A DNA stretch of 64,000 nucleotides from CBFHSF01 sp965658445 (GTDB lineage Bacteria > Bacteroidota > Bacteroidia > Flavobacteriales > Schleiferiaceae). Shown here piece by piece: positions 8,114-15,639 of the stretch. The notes below the pieces were generated by a model, which did not search any database, had not been told where the DNA came from, and was given only the letters and a program-made list of their open reading frames with translations. Every line of letters begins with the position of its first letter. The first letter of the stretch is position 1. The DNA lies in assembly GCA_965658445.1 (NCBI GenBank), contig CBFHSF010000008.1:48979-112978 (forward strand), in the 5' to 3' direction. The position numbers were made by a program, and so were the translations under genes.

Positions 8114-9559
8114 ATGCAAAATGTTACCACTGAAAATTCACGGAAGTCCACACTGACAAAGTGGATTATGGGGCTGGCTTTTTTGGCTTTTAGTCTCACT
8201 ACTCAAGCCACCCATATAATGGGGGGAGAAATTACTCTTATAGATGTGGGGAATGACAAATACTTCGTCAACCTGCTCCTTTATAGAGATGCAAACCCTG
8301 GAACCGCACCCATGCCATCGGGTTCTACAACCTTGGATATAGAAAACCTGACTTCTGGGGTTTTAACATCCGTTACCATTGCAGAAGACCCCGTTTTGTC
8401 CGGGGCCATGATTCCCTTTTTTCCGTATAACGTAGAGTTCTACTACTACAGGGATACCATTACCTTATCTGCGGTAGGAGATTACAGCATCCGTTGGGAA
8501 AGCTGTTGTAGAAATGGAGCCATTGTGAATCTTTCCAATCCTTTGGGTGAGGGAACTACCATTGAAACTCGATACATCAAAACCGCTGGGGTTTCTAACT
8601 CTACGCCGGTGTTTATTGTTCCTGCATCCGTTTACTTGGCAGAAAACACACCTTGGACTTACAATCCACTTCCCTTTGATATTGAGGGCGACTCTCTATT
8701 CTGGAGCATTACTGATCCACTGGGCTCCAATGGAGTTCCTTGTGCAGGATGGACAATACCTGCGGGTGATCCCACCAATCCCTTTACACTAGATACTTTG
8801 ACTGGAACCATTACGTGGACGGCTATTGCGCAAGGAAACTACGTAGCCTCCATCAAGGTAGAGGAATACAGAAATGGAGCTTTGATATCTCACATCGTTA
8901 GAGATTTACAGTTCATCGTAATTGCCGCTCCTAGTGGATCACCTCATTTGGTTACCTCCAATTGGACCAATGGCCCAGCGGGCATACCAGAGTTTAATCT
9001 AGTAGGTGGTCAGCAATTTTCTCTATTTGTAGAGGGAGAACATCCAGACTCTACGGTAAACTTGACCATGCAGGCTTTCAGCCCCTTGATGCAAGACAAT
9101 TATCCCAATAAGGCTACATTCAGCTATACTCCAGCAAAAGCTGAAGTGTTAGGAAACTTGATTTGGAACCCTACACCTGCAGAAGTTCGCACAGAGCCTT
9201 ACCCTGTGGTATTTAGACTTTCTGACGGCTTGTTTAGCCAAGATCAAATGATATACTTAAATCTCACAACTTCCATTGGTGAGGTAGAGTATGCCGCGGC
9301 TCTTGCCGAAAGAATCAAAGTATTCCCCAATCCAACCCATGGAAACACATGGTTGCAAATTGATTCGGAGAGCTTGAGTACCCTTCAATTGGATGTAATT
9401 GACCTTTACGGAAGAATACACAAGAGCTACGGGGGTAACGAGCTCAACGCGGGAGTGAATGCCATTCAGCTCAATCTAAATGATTTGGCGCCTGGTCAGT
9501 ACTTTATTCGTCTAACGACTGAGAATGACCACGCCGTGGTGCCCATTATTAAGCAGTAG
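8114..9559 (+). CDS. T9SS type A sorting domain-containing secreted protein
   Basis: A 481-residue protein. After an N-terminal signal (about residues 15-33) it continues with THIMGGEITLIDVG, the start motif common to many Bacteroidota gliding-associated and adhesin-like surface proteins. The middle holds immunoglobulin-like or cadherin-like beta regions (AENTPWTYNPLPFDIEGD). The last 80 residues are a type A C-terminal sorting domain: VFPNPTHGNTWLQI, then VIDLYGRI and LAPGQYFIRL. The protein is therefore expected to be exported by Sec, recognised by the type IX system and anchored or released at the cell surface. Its ligand is unknown. It is a single-gene unit bounded by terminators. Confidence 0.85.
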   Translation: MQNVTTENSRKSTLTKWIMGLAFLAFSLTTQATHIMGGEITLIDVGNDKYFVNLLLYRDANPGTAPMPSGSTTLDIENLTSGVLTSVTIAEDPVLSGAMIPFFPYNVEFYYYRDTITLSAVGDYSIRWESCCRNGAIVNLSNPLGEGTTIETRYIKTAGVSNSTPVFIVPASVYLAENTPWTYNPLPFDIEGDSLFWSITDPLGSNGVPCAGWTIPAGDPTNPFTLDTLTGTITWTAIAQGNYVASIKVEEYRNGALISHIVRDLQFIVIAAPSGSPHLVTSNWTNGPAGIPEFNLVGGQQFSLFVEGEHPDSTVNLTMQAFSPLMQDNYPNKATFSYTPAKAEVLGNLIWNPTPAEVRTEPYPVVFRLSDGLFSQDQMIYLNLTTSIGEVEYAAALAERIKVFPNPTHGNTWLQIDSESLSTLQLDVIDLYGRIHKSYGGNELNAGVNAIQLNLNDLAPGQYFIRLTTENDHAVVPIIKQ

Positions 9560-9628
9560 ATGTAGATAAAAATCATTTCTAAAGCGGAAACAGCCGCTTT
9601 GAGAATTGCGATAAATTTTTGTTTGTGG

Positions 9629-9665
9629 AAAAACCCGTAGTCCTAGCAATAGGCGCGGGTTTTTT
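9629..9665. terminator. bidirectional intrinsic terminator between T9SS cargo gene and mazG
   Basis: AAAACCCG and CGGGTTTT pair across an 18-base loop, with T-runs on the 3' side of both strands. It lies between two convergent genes and can serve both. Confidence 0.75.
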
Positions 9666-9693
9666 ATTGGACGGAAGAGTAGGTGAGGTAAAA

Positions 9694-10467
9694 CTACCCC
9701 TTCTTGGCTTCGTTCCAAAAGACATCCATTTCTTCCAAGCTCATGTCTTCTAGAGATTTTCCGGTTTCTGCGGCCTTGGATTCCAGATACGTAAAGCGGT
9801 GAATAAACTTCTTGTTCGTTCTTTCTAGGGCCAATTCAGGGTCAATGTCCACAAAGCGAGAGTAGTTGATAAGAGAGAAAAGCAAATCGCCAAATTCCGC
9901 TTCCATTTCTTCTTTGTTTAAGGATTCGGCCGCCTCTTTAAATTCGTGAAGTTCTTCTTGTACTTTTTCCCAGACTTGTTCTGGTTTTTCCCAATCAAAA
10001 CCCACACCACGTGCTTTGTCTTGAATTCTGGTAGCCTTTACCAAAGCAGGAAGCGACTTGGGCACCCCTTCCAAAACCGATTTTTTGCCCTCTTTGAGTT
10101 TGAGCTTTTCCCAATTTTGTTTGACTTCTTCCTCATCGGCCACTTTTACATCACCGTAGATATGCGGATGTCTGTCTACCAGCTTTTTGCAAATGGAATC
10201 CAAAACATCAGCCACATCAAAATGCTCAGTCTCGGATGCAATCTTGGAATAGAATACCATGTGAAGCATGAGGTCACCAATTTCCTTTTTGATTTCTTCC
10301 ATGTCGTTCTCGAGAATGGCGTCGGCCAACTCATAGGTCTCCTCAATGGTGAGGTGTCTTAAGCTTTCTAAGGTTTGTTTTTTATCCCACGGACAGCCCG
10401 CTCTCAAGTCGTCCATAATGTCCAACAAACGTCCAAAGGCCTCCAATTTTTCTTCTCTAGAATGCAT
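9694..10467 (-). CDS. mazG: nucleoside triphosphate pyrophosphohydrolase
   Basis: A 257-residue protein counted from the ATG at 10465-10467 (MHSREEKLEAF); a start nine codons further upstream is open but adds residues not usual in the family. It has the two tandem MazG folds. The first contains CPWDKKQTLESL, the metal-binding EETYELADAI and EIGDLMLHMVFY; the second contains EELHEFKEA and EFGDLLFSLINYSRF. MazG hydrolyses NTPs and dNTPs to monophosphates and pyrophosphate, cleaning nucleotide pools and affecting (p)ppGpp signalling. Length matches the E. coli protein (about 263). It is convergent with the T9SS gene and divergent from the START-like gene. Confidence 0.92.
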   Translation of the reverse strand: MHSREEKLEAFGRLLDIMDDLRAGCPWDKKQTLESLRHLTIEETYELADAILENDMEEIKKEIGDLMLHMVFYSKIASETEHFDVADVLDSICKKLVDRHPHIYGDVKVADEEEVKQNWEKLKLKEGKKSVLEGVPKSLPALVKATRIQDKARGVGFDWEKPEQVWEKVQEELHEFKEAAESLNKEEMEAEFGDLLFSLINYSRFVDIDPELALERTNKKFIHRFTYLESKAAETGKSLEDMSLEEMDVFWNEAKKG

Positions 10468-10601
10468 GAAATAGAAATTCTGATGTTTATTCAAAACTAC
10501 GCATTGTTTTATGGCGTTATGTAATCTGTTCTCAATATTTTTAAGTGTAGAAGCCTGCGAATAAATGTAAAAACTCGCCTAACTACTCAAATGTGTGTAC
10601 T

Positions 10602-11210
10602 ATGAAGAAATTGATAGTCCTGGCCTTTCTGCCTCTTAACCTCTTTGCTCAGCTGGAATGGAATCGAGAAACCACCGATGATGGGGTAGAGGTTGCCTAT
10701 GCCGTGGAGGAAAAAGTTATCGATGATGAGGAGAGACAAGTGATTCACTATACGGCTACTTGGACGGCGCCGGGTGATTACGAAAAAGCTGCAGCCTATT
10801 TTCAAGATTTTAGCAACCACTCTAAATTTTTAGCCAACACAGAGGAGAGTTATGAACTCAAAGAAGTGGTGGAGTCTGAGGAATGGTTGATTTTCTACTA
10901 TTTAGATCCGCCTTGGCCGCTTCCCAATTCAGATTGTATTACACGTGTGTACAGAAAGGATTCGGAAGGACTCATTGACTTTTCTGGACAGTCCGCACCC
11001 GATGCTCATCCAAGAACAGAAGACTTGGACAGAATGACGTACAACAGTTTTCACTATACCTTCCAAAAAGTAGGAGAGGGCCAGGTGAAGATTTCAATTG
11101 AATCGACCTTTTCACCACAAGTGAATGTTCCCAGTTTCTTATTCGGGACCTTTTTTCCTGAGGGACCGGCAAAAATCATAAAAGGTATTCTCAAAGCGGC
11201 CAGTGAATAG
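10602..11210 (+). CDS. secreted START/SRPBCC-domain protein
   Basis: A 202-residue protein from the ATG at 10602 (MKKLIVLAFL), with a signal peptide ending at about LFAQ. An upstream in-frame start at 10593 adds only three residues. The mature part has the START-like pattern seen in Bacteroidota homologues: a YTATWTAPGDYEKAAAYFQDFSNHSKF segment early, WLIFYYLDPPWPLPNSD in the middle and an amphipathic C-terminal helix (AKIIKGILKAAS). This helix-grip fold holds a hydrophobic ligand, often a lipid. Ligand and partner are unknown. It is flanked by mazG (divergent) and a lipoprotein gene (convergent, 15 bases away). Confidence 0.65.
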   Translation: MKKLIVLAFLPLNLFAQLEWNRETTDDGVEVAYAVEEKVIDDEERQVIHYTATWTAPGDYEKAAAYFQDFSNHSKFLANTEESYELKEVVESEEWLIFYYLDPPWPLPNSDCITRVYRKDSEGLIDFSGQSAPDAHPRTEDLDRMTYNSFHYTFQKVGEGQVKISIESTFSPQVNVPSFLFGTFFPEGPAKIIKGILKAASE

Positions 11211-11225
11211 GACTAGGCAAATTCC

Positions 11226-11567
11226 CTATTTCCCAGCCGGCTCAATGGATTGAAAAATCATGGGCGTGCAAGTGCCTTGATCTATGACTTTGTAGGTGAG
11301 ATTATATACTGCAGAAGAGGGGTTTTCGTAGGGTTCGTTATGGTCCAAGTTGGCCGTATCTACGGGCATAAGGCTTTCTGCCATGTCGCTGGGACTCACA
11401 ATTCTAAATTCAATGTAATTGCTGTCATTGGTATATCCCACAGGCGTTGCCTGAAACACCACATTGTGATATGTACATGGTCCGCCTACGGGCTGAGGAC
11501 CTGCAGAAACACAACTCATCACCGAAGCGACTAACAACGAAAACCAAAGAGCCGGGTGTTTTCTCAT
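11226..11567 (-). CDS. small hypothetical lipoprotein
   Basis: A 113-residue protein not recognised from any family. The N-terminus has a charged start (MRKH), a hydrophobic stretch and a lipobox-like ASVMSC with Cys19 as the likely lipidated residue. The remainder is predicted to be mostly beta, with three further cysteines (Cys31 in GGPCTY and Cys100 in GTCTP among them), which may form a disulfide in the periplasm. Its start overlaps the stop of the preceding flavoprotein gene by four bases, so the two are likely cotranscribed; no functional link is apparent. Confidence 0.6.
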   Translation of the reverse strand: MRKHPALWFSLLVASVMSCVSAGPQPVGGPCTYHNVVFQATPVGYTNDSNYIEFRIVSPSDMAESLMPVDTANLDHNEPYENPSSAVYNLTYKVIDQGTCTPMIFQSIEPAGK

Positions 11568-12235
11568 ACCTTAAAGATACTTACTTCCGATAAATCTTTC
11601 CTCTCAATATTGGGAACTTCTACACCGGGTTTTGCATATCCAACGGGAATCAACAAAAAGGGCTTTTCGTTTTTTGGTCTGTCTAAAATCTCAGACAAAA
11701 AGTCCATGGGACTGGGCGTGTGAGTCAAAGAGACCAAACCGCATTGGTGAATGGCCTGAAGTAAAAATCCCGTGGCAATACCCACAGATTCTTGAACGTA
11801 GTAGTTTTTGGTTTTTCCCTCGGGAGTTTCGTTGTAGATCTTTCTAAATACCACAATGATCCAAGGGGAATCGGTAATAAATTCCTTGTGCCAATCCGTG
11901 CCAAAGGGTTCCAAATCTTTCAACCATTCTTCAGAGGCGCGACCGCCGTAAAAAGTTCTCTCTTCCTCCTCAGCGGCTTCTTTGATTTTTGCCTTGAGAT
12001 CTGGGTTGGAAATAGCCACAAAGGTCCATGGCTGTTTATGGGCACCAGACGGAGCGCTGCTCGCAATTTTGATCAAGTTCTCAATGACCTCTTGAGGAAT
12101 CTCACGAGTCGCATCAATTTCGCGAATGGAACGACGACTGTCCATGTAATTGTAGTGGTCGCGAGCGTTTTTTAGGGTTTCGTCCTCTGAAAGTTGTGGG
12201 CCGGTATAGGGAATAAAAGGAGCTTTCGTGGTCAT
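11564..12235 (-). CDS. nitroreductase-fold flavoprotein, iodotyrosine deiodinase (IYD) homologue
   Basis: A 223-residue soluble FMN flavoprotein. FMN-binding segments are RRSIREI near residue 35 and SSAPSGAHKQPW at 59-70. What separates it from ordinary nitroreductases is the active-site lid EEEERTFYGGR...WHKEF: Glu92, Tyr96 and Lys117 have the same spacing as the Glu-Tyr-Lys triad that grips the halotyrosine zwitterion in vertebrate IYD. The C-terminal NEKPFLLIPVGYAKP and VPNIERK also follow the IYD pattern. The likely reaction is reductive dehalogenation of halotyrosines using reduced FMN. The physiological substrate in bacteria is not settled. It overlaps the downstream lipoprotein gene by four bases. 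Confidence 0.75.
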   Translation of the reverse strand: MTTKAPFIPYTGPQLSEDETLKNARDHYNYMDSRRSIREIDATREIPQEVIENLIKIASSAPSGAHKQPWTFVAISNPDLKAKIKEAAEEEERTFYGGRASEEWLKDLEPFGTDWHKEFITDSPWIIVVFRKIYNETPEGKTKNYYVQESVGIATGFLLQAIHQCGLVSLTHTPSPMDFLSEILDRPKNEKPFLLIPVGYAKPGVEVPNIERKDLSEVSIFKV

Positions 12236-12305
12236 GCCTGTTTTGTTAGTGACGATTCAAGAGTCCTAAAAATAGAAAATCAAATTGAATACCTAACTTC
12301 GCTGC

Positions 12306-12719
12306 ATGGGAAGATGGATAGCCCTCGATGTAGGGACCAAGAGAACCGGGATTGCCGAAACGGATCCCCTTAAGATAATCGCCTCGGGATTGACTACGGT
12401 CAATACTCCTGAGCTTCTCTTCTTCTTGGAAGATTACCACAAGCGAGAAGGTATTGAAGTTGTGGTAGTGGGGGAGCCCAAGCGATTACACGGTGAGGCG
12501 TCCGATGTGGAGGCATTTATTGCTCAAGTGGTAGAAAAGCTTCCCTTGGTTTTACCCGGTGTAACCGTTGAGAGAATGGACGAGCGCTTTACTTCCAAAA
12601 TGGCTTTCCAATCCATTATAGACAGTGGTGCCAAAAAATCCAAACGCGCGAATAAGGCCTTGATTGATGAAGTTTCCGCTACCATTATTTTACAGTCTTA
12701 TATGGATAAAAAGCGATAA
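12306..12719 (+). CDS. ruvX: putative pre-16S rRNA nuclease / Holliday junction resolvase YqgF
   Basis: A 137-residue protein of the RNase H-like YqgF family, usual length 130-155. It opens with the catalytic aspartate motif WIALDVGTKRTGIA, has VVGEPKRLHG in the middle, ERMDERFTSKMA in the second acidic block and ends with DEVSATIILQSYM, carrying the last conserved Asp. In E. coli the family member takes part in 16S rRNA 5' end processing. It is followed after 99 bases by def on the same strand, a common order in Bacteroidota, where ruvX, def and DUF5606 genes travel together. Confidence 0.9.
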   Translation: MGRWIALDVGTKRTGIAETDPLKIIASGLTTVNTPELLFFLEDYHKREGIEVVVVGEPKRLHGEASDVEAFIAQVVEKLPLVLPGVTVERMDERFTSKMAFQSIIDSGAKKSKRANKALIDEVSATIILQSYMDKKR

Positions 12720-12793
12720 GTCCACCGTTAATTTGGCCAGTGAATCGCCCGCTAATTTGTGAGCTCAATGCCCATTGTTCTCCAATAAATTGA

Positions 12794-12801
12794 TATTTTT
12801 G
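12794..12801 (+). promoter_or_regulatory. candidate -7 element for def
   Basis: TATTTTTG fits the Bacteroidota TAnnTTTG -7 box and lies 17 bases before the def ATG. A TTG occurs 16 bases upstream of it, close to the expected -33 position. A second identical octamer at 12809-12816 is too close to the start codon to be the main one. Confidence 0.4.
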
Positions 12802-12818
12802 CGGCCTATATTTTTGAT

Positions 12819-13394
12819 ATGATTTTACCTATTGTTGCCTACGGAGACCCCGTACTTAAGAAAAAAGGAAAAGATATTGATGCCAATTATCCCGGTTTGG
12901 AAGAATTGATTTCCAACATGTGGGATACCATGCACAATGCCAACGGAATTGGTTTGGCCGCTCCACAGATTGGTCGTTCCATCAGACTCTTTGTGGTTGA
13001 CGCTACTCCCTTTGCTGAGCCCGACGAGAACGGGGAAGGGGGAATGCCTGAGTTGGTAGACTTTAAAAAGGTATTTATCAATGCAGAAATCCTCGAAGAA
13101 ACCGGTGACGAATGGGCTTACAACGAGGGTTGTTTGAGCATTCCGGATATTCACGAAGACGTTTACAGACATCCCACCATTACGGTAAAGTACCTCGACG
13201 AAAACTTTGAGGAGCACACAGATACTTTTGATGGTATTGCCGCGAGAATTATTCAACACGAATACGACCACATCGATGGAATTTTGTTTACAGACAAACT
13301 ATCGTCACTTCGTCGTCGTTTACTGAAGGGAAGACTTGCTTCCATTTCTAAAGGGAAAATTAAAGTGGGATACCGCATGCGTTTTCCAGGATAG
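12819..13394 (+). CDS. def: peptide deformylase
   Basis: A 191-residue protein with all three deformylase motifs in order: GIGLAAPQIG (about residue 43), EGCLSIP (about 107, Cys is a metal ligand) and QHEYDHIDG (about 148, two His metal ligands and the catalytic Glu). It removes the formyl group from the N-terminal methionine of new polypeptides, a cytoplasmic and usually essential step. The insertion rich in acidic residues between motifs 1 and 2 (EPDENGEGGMPE) is common in Bacteroidota forms. It sits between ruvX and a TPR lipoprotein gene on the same strand. Confidence 0.95.
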   Translation: MILPIVAYGDPVLKKKGKDIDANYPGLEELISNMWDTMHNANGIGLAAPQIGRSIRLFVVDATPFAEPDENGEGGMPELVDFKKVFINAEILEETGDEWAYNEGCLSIPDIHEDVYRHPTITVKYLDENFEEHTDTFDGIAARIIQHEYDHIDGILFTDKLSSLRRRLLKGRLASISKGKIKVGYRMRFPG

Positions 13395-13458
13395 TAGAAA
13401 CTCTACGTTCAGTGGACTTTAAGAATTGACCTCGTAAAACAAGTAAAAGAATTCGAAA

Positions 13459-14073
13459 TTGAAAGCACTCTCAAATATCTCCTACGTTTCCGTATTTTCC
13501 TTGTTTATCATTTTTACCGCGTGTAATTCACAACCAGAAGGTGAATCCAATAGCGATCAAACCGCAGGAACGGAGGCCAACCCAGAAACCGATGAGAAAT
13601 CTGTGGTTACTCTTGAGGAACTTAGGAAAATCGATGCAGAACTCATGCAATCCAAAGAATTGGATCCCGAGTTTGGCACCCTGGCTATGGGAAAGTTTAT
13701 CAAGTACGTAAGAGCAAACCCTCAGGACACGCTCAATCCACTGTTTACCTACAAGGCTGCCCACATTGCCAGAAACGTTCCAGGAAAGGGGTTAAAGGCC
13801 ATTCAATACTTTACAGAAGTTTATGAAACCTATCCAAATCACGAATTGGCTCCAGAAGCTATGTTAATGGCCGGTATGGTATGGGACGAAAATTACAATG
13901 ACCCCGAAAGGGCCATTCAATATTTTCAGAAAGTAATTGAGACTTACCCAGATCACTACACTGCCATCAATGCGCAACACCTCATTGAAATGAGAAAGAA
14001 GGAGGAAACAGATTTGGATTGGGTTCACAAACAACAGGCGAAAGAAAGTTCGTCAGGAAAAGCGTCTGAATAA
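13459..14073 (+). CDS. TPR-repeat lipoprotein
   Basis: A 204-residue protein that begins at TTG 13459; no in-frame ATG precedes the signal, and the TTG start gives a complete signal sequence ending in the lipobox IFTAC with Cys22. The mature part starts with a low-complexity acidic linker and then carries two or three tetratricopeptide helical hairpins (AIQYFTEVYETYPNHELAPEA and AIQYFQKVIETYPDHYTA), the second two being near copies. TPRs bind proteins, so this is likely an outer-membrane-facing scaffold or BamD-like fold, but no specific partner is visible. It lies between def and the DUF5606 gene. Confidence 0.75.
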   Translation: MKALSNISYVSVFSLFIIFTACNSQPEGESNSDQTAGTEANPETDEKSVVTLEELRKIDAELMQSKELDPEFGTLAMGKFIKYVRANPQDTLNPLFTYKAAHIARNVPGKGLKAIQYFTEVYETYPNHELAPEAMLMAGMVWDENYNDPERAIQYFQKVIETYPDHYTAINAQHLIEMRKKEETDLDWVHKQQAKESSSGKASE

Positions 14074-14132
14074 GTTTCGAAATAAGCACATAGTTTACCA
14101 CAGGAATAAAATCACAGGAAAAAACAAATAAT

Positions 14133-14585
14133 ATGAATATCAAAGGCATTTTGGCCATATCAGGCAAGCCCGGCTTGTACAAATTGGTCGCACAGAGCAA
14201 GAATGGAATCATCGTAGAAGCCCTTTCAGAAAACAAGCGCTTTCCCGTATCTGCCACTAGCAACGTAAGCTCAATGGAGGATATTGCTATCTATACCTAC
14301 GAAGAGGAAGTGCCCCTTAAAGAGGTTTTCCAAAAGATTATGGACAAGGAAGAGGGAGGAAAGGCTTTGAGTCACAAAGAGAGCACGGATCAAATCGTTG
14401 CCTACTTTTCTGATGTTCTTCCCAATTACGACGCAGAGCGCGTTTACATCTCAGATATGAAAAAGGTTCTTCAGTGGTACAACCTTTTGGCGGACACTAC
14501 TCTTTTGACTGAGGAAGATATAGATGCTGAAAGTGAAACTGCCGAAGCTTCAGAATCAACAGAGTCAGCTGAAGAAGCGAAGTAG
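14133..14585 (+). CDS. DUF5606 domain-containing protein
   Basis: A 150-residue cytoplasmic protein that starts MNIKGILAISGKPGLYKLV, the hallmark of the DUF5606 family found next to def/ruvX in many Bacteroidota. The N-terminal about 55 residues look like a small beta-barrel, followed by a helical region (VPLKEVFQKIMDKE, DQIVAYFSDVLP) and a disordered acidic tail rich in Ser and Glu (from about 130). Function unknown; the beta-barrel start and acidic tail would fit a nucleic-acid or protein-binding adaptor, but that is a guess. Confidence 0.8.
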   Translation: MNIKGILAISGKPGLYKLVAQSKNGIIVEALSENKRFPVSATSNVSSMEDIAIYTYEEEVPLKEVFQKIMDKEEGGKALSHKESTDQIVAYFSDVLPNYDAERVYISDMKKVLQWYNLLADTTLLTEEDIDAESETAEASESTESAEEAK

Positions 14586-14642
14586 TTTATAAGGTAGTAA
14601 AGTACCTTGTAGACATTCTAGTGAATCCTTTTTTACAATAAA

Positions 14643-14670
14643 AAAAAGCCCCGCAGACGCGAGGCTTTTT
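14643..14670 (+). terminator. intrinsic terminator after DUF5606 gene
   Basis: AAAAAGCC pairs with GGCTTTTT across a 12-base loop, with T-rich sequence following. It closes the ruvX-def-TPR-DUF5606 series; A-rich sequence on the left also lets it act on the opposite strand. Confidence 0.85.
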
Positions 14671-14707
14671 CTTTTTATGAAGATAATTTTTTTCAGCGTT
14701 TACCGCA

Positions 14708-14870
14708 TTAGGACAATAAGTTCGAAACTTTAAGTAAGAGTTCATCGGCCTTAAAGGGTTTGGTAATCAAATCATTAAATCCTGACTCTTTGATTTTCTG
14801 CTTGGTTTCATGTAAAGCATCCGCTGTTAAGGCAAGGATGGGAATTGACGTTTGGTGCGTCTTTTTAAGT
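14708..14870 (-). pseudogene. truncated response-regulator receiver (REC) domain, C-terminal half only
   Basis: The complement encodes SIPILALTADALHETKQKIK, then SGFNDLITKPFKADELLLKVSNLL and a stop at 14708-14710. This is the last two beta-alpha units of a CheY-type receiver: the ALTA threonine/alanine motif and the conserved TKPF lysine-proline. The first half, with the acidic pocket and phosphorylated Asp, is missing, and there is no start codon in frame before an upstream stop at 14924-14926. It is therefore a remnant, probably of a hybrid histidine kinase or stand-alone regulator that ended here. Confidence 0.7.
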
Positions 14871-14919
14871 CTTTGATAATGGCTTCTGATTTTTTTGGCC
14901 TTCCAGGTGCTTTTTTCAT
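14827..14919 (-). pseudogene. possible 5' fragment of an IS3-type transposase OrfA
   Basis: A 30-codon frame on the complement begins at the ATG at 14917-14919 with MKKAPGRPKKSEAIIKDLK followed by RRTKR, then runs out of recognisable sequence and stops at 14827. The basic start, with a GRPKK stretch followed by IKD(L/I)KR-(A/R)T, resembles from memory the first residues of helix-turn-helix transposase subunits of IS3-type elements. It overlaps, in another frame, the beginning of the receiver-domain remnant, as if a deletion joined the start of an insertion element to the end of a regulator gene. Similarity was judged by eye only. Confidence 0.35.
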
Positions 14920-14921
14920 TT

Positions 14922-14989
14922 GACTAAAGTTTTAACAGACTCTTCCCGAATCCAGGAAGAGTCTCCATTTAAAAATAATAACTTTAGTC
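14922..14989. repeat. nested perfect inverted repeats
   Basis: Outer arms GACTAAAGTT (14922-14931) and AACTTTAGTC (14980-14989) are perfect complements. Inside lie TTAA (14932-14935) and TTAA (14969-14972), and inside those a perfect 10-base stem AGACTCTTCC (14937-14946) and GGAAGAGTCT (14955-14964) with an eight-base loop. Neither side has a proper T-run, so it is not a typical terminator. It may be an element end or a recombination scar beside the remnants at 14708-14919. Confidence 0.8.
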
Positions 14990-15010
14990 CAACTTATGTT
15001 GAAGACTTAC

Positions 15011-15029
15011 AATCGGTTTATGACCGATT
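15011..15029. repeat. short hairpin at the end of the DUF4112 gene
   Basis: AATCGGT and ACCGATT pair across a TTATG loop, ending at the stop codon of the minus-strand gene. No T-run follows, so a terminator role is weak; RNA 3' end protection is possible. Confidence 0.5.
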
Positions 15030-15508
15030 TACAGGGCTAGTAGATCTATAATTTCTAGGAATAACCATGAGATCAGAAACACAATGGAAGCAAAAACGAT
15101 AAGCAGAACTGCCATCCAACCTAAAATTATAGAGGTGGCGGGTGCGTTGTGTTTACCTCCTGCATAATGAGCTTCTAGCAATCTAACGTTACGGTTGTTG
15201 GCCTTGTACCAAACATCAAAAAAGGGACCTATTATTGGGATGGATCCAAAGAGGGCATCCACCACAGAATGGGTAATCATCAAGGCTACGACCTTCCCTC
15301 GGGTTCCATGTAAAATCATGGTGAGAACCAAGGCCAAGCTCATAAAGAGACCTACGGCATCTCCCACGATGGGAACTAGACCCAGCAAGGGGTCTAAACC
15401 AAATTTGATGTTGGTTCCTGGGATTCGATAGTTGCTGTCTAGCCATTTGGCTAGCCTTTGAGACTTGGCCAAAAAAACAAGGCCTTCGGGGTTTTTGGAT
15501 TCTGGCAT
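15029..15508 (-). CDS. DUF4112 domain-containing membrane protein
   Basis: A 159-residue protein. The family core is easy to see: LAKWLDSNYRIPGTNIKFGLDPLLGLVPIVGD, then two hydrophobic segments, and VDALFGSIPIIGPFFDVWYKANNRN. A C-terminal membrane span (about residues 130-155) follows a GGKHNAPATS linker. The two PI(I/V)G turns are a repeated structural motif of DUF4112. Function unknown; the family is widespread in bacteria as small inner-membrane proteins. A possible promoter octamer (CAAATGTA read on this strand as TACATTTG) sits five bases upstream of the start. Confidence 0.85.
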   Translation of the reverse strand: MPESKNPEGLVFLAKSQRLAKWLDSNYRIPGTNIKFGLDPLLGLVPIVGDAVGLFMSLALVLTMILHGTRGKVVALMITHSVVDALFGSIPIIGPFFDVWYKANNRNVRLLEAHYAGGKHNAPATSIILGWMAVLLIVFASIVFLISWLFLEIIDLLAL

Positions 15509-15521
15509 ATCTACAAATGTA

Positions 15522-15553
15522 AAACGCCCTGGGGAAATATCCCTAGGGCGTTT
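15522..15553 (-). terminator. intrinsic terminator downstream of the BNR protein gene
   Basis: AAACGCCCT and AGGGCGTTT form a nine-base perfect stem; read on the minus strand the hairpin is followed by TTTTACATTTG. It stands between the 3' end of the 1059-residue protein gene and the DUF4112 gene. Confidence 0.65.
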
Positions 15554-15639
15554 AATAAAACACTTTTAAATCACGTTATTTTAACGAAGTCTGTAAAACG
15601 TGTTGGTTAACGACGATTTACCTCTTCGCGTCGTACGAT

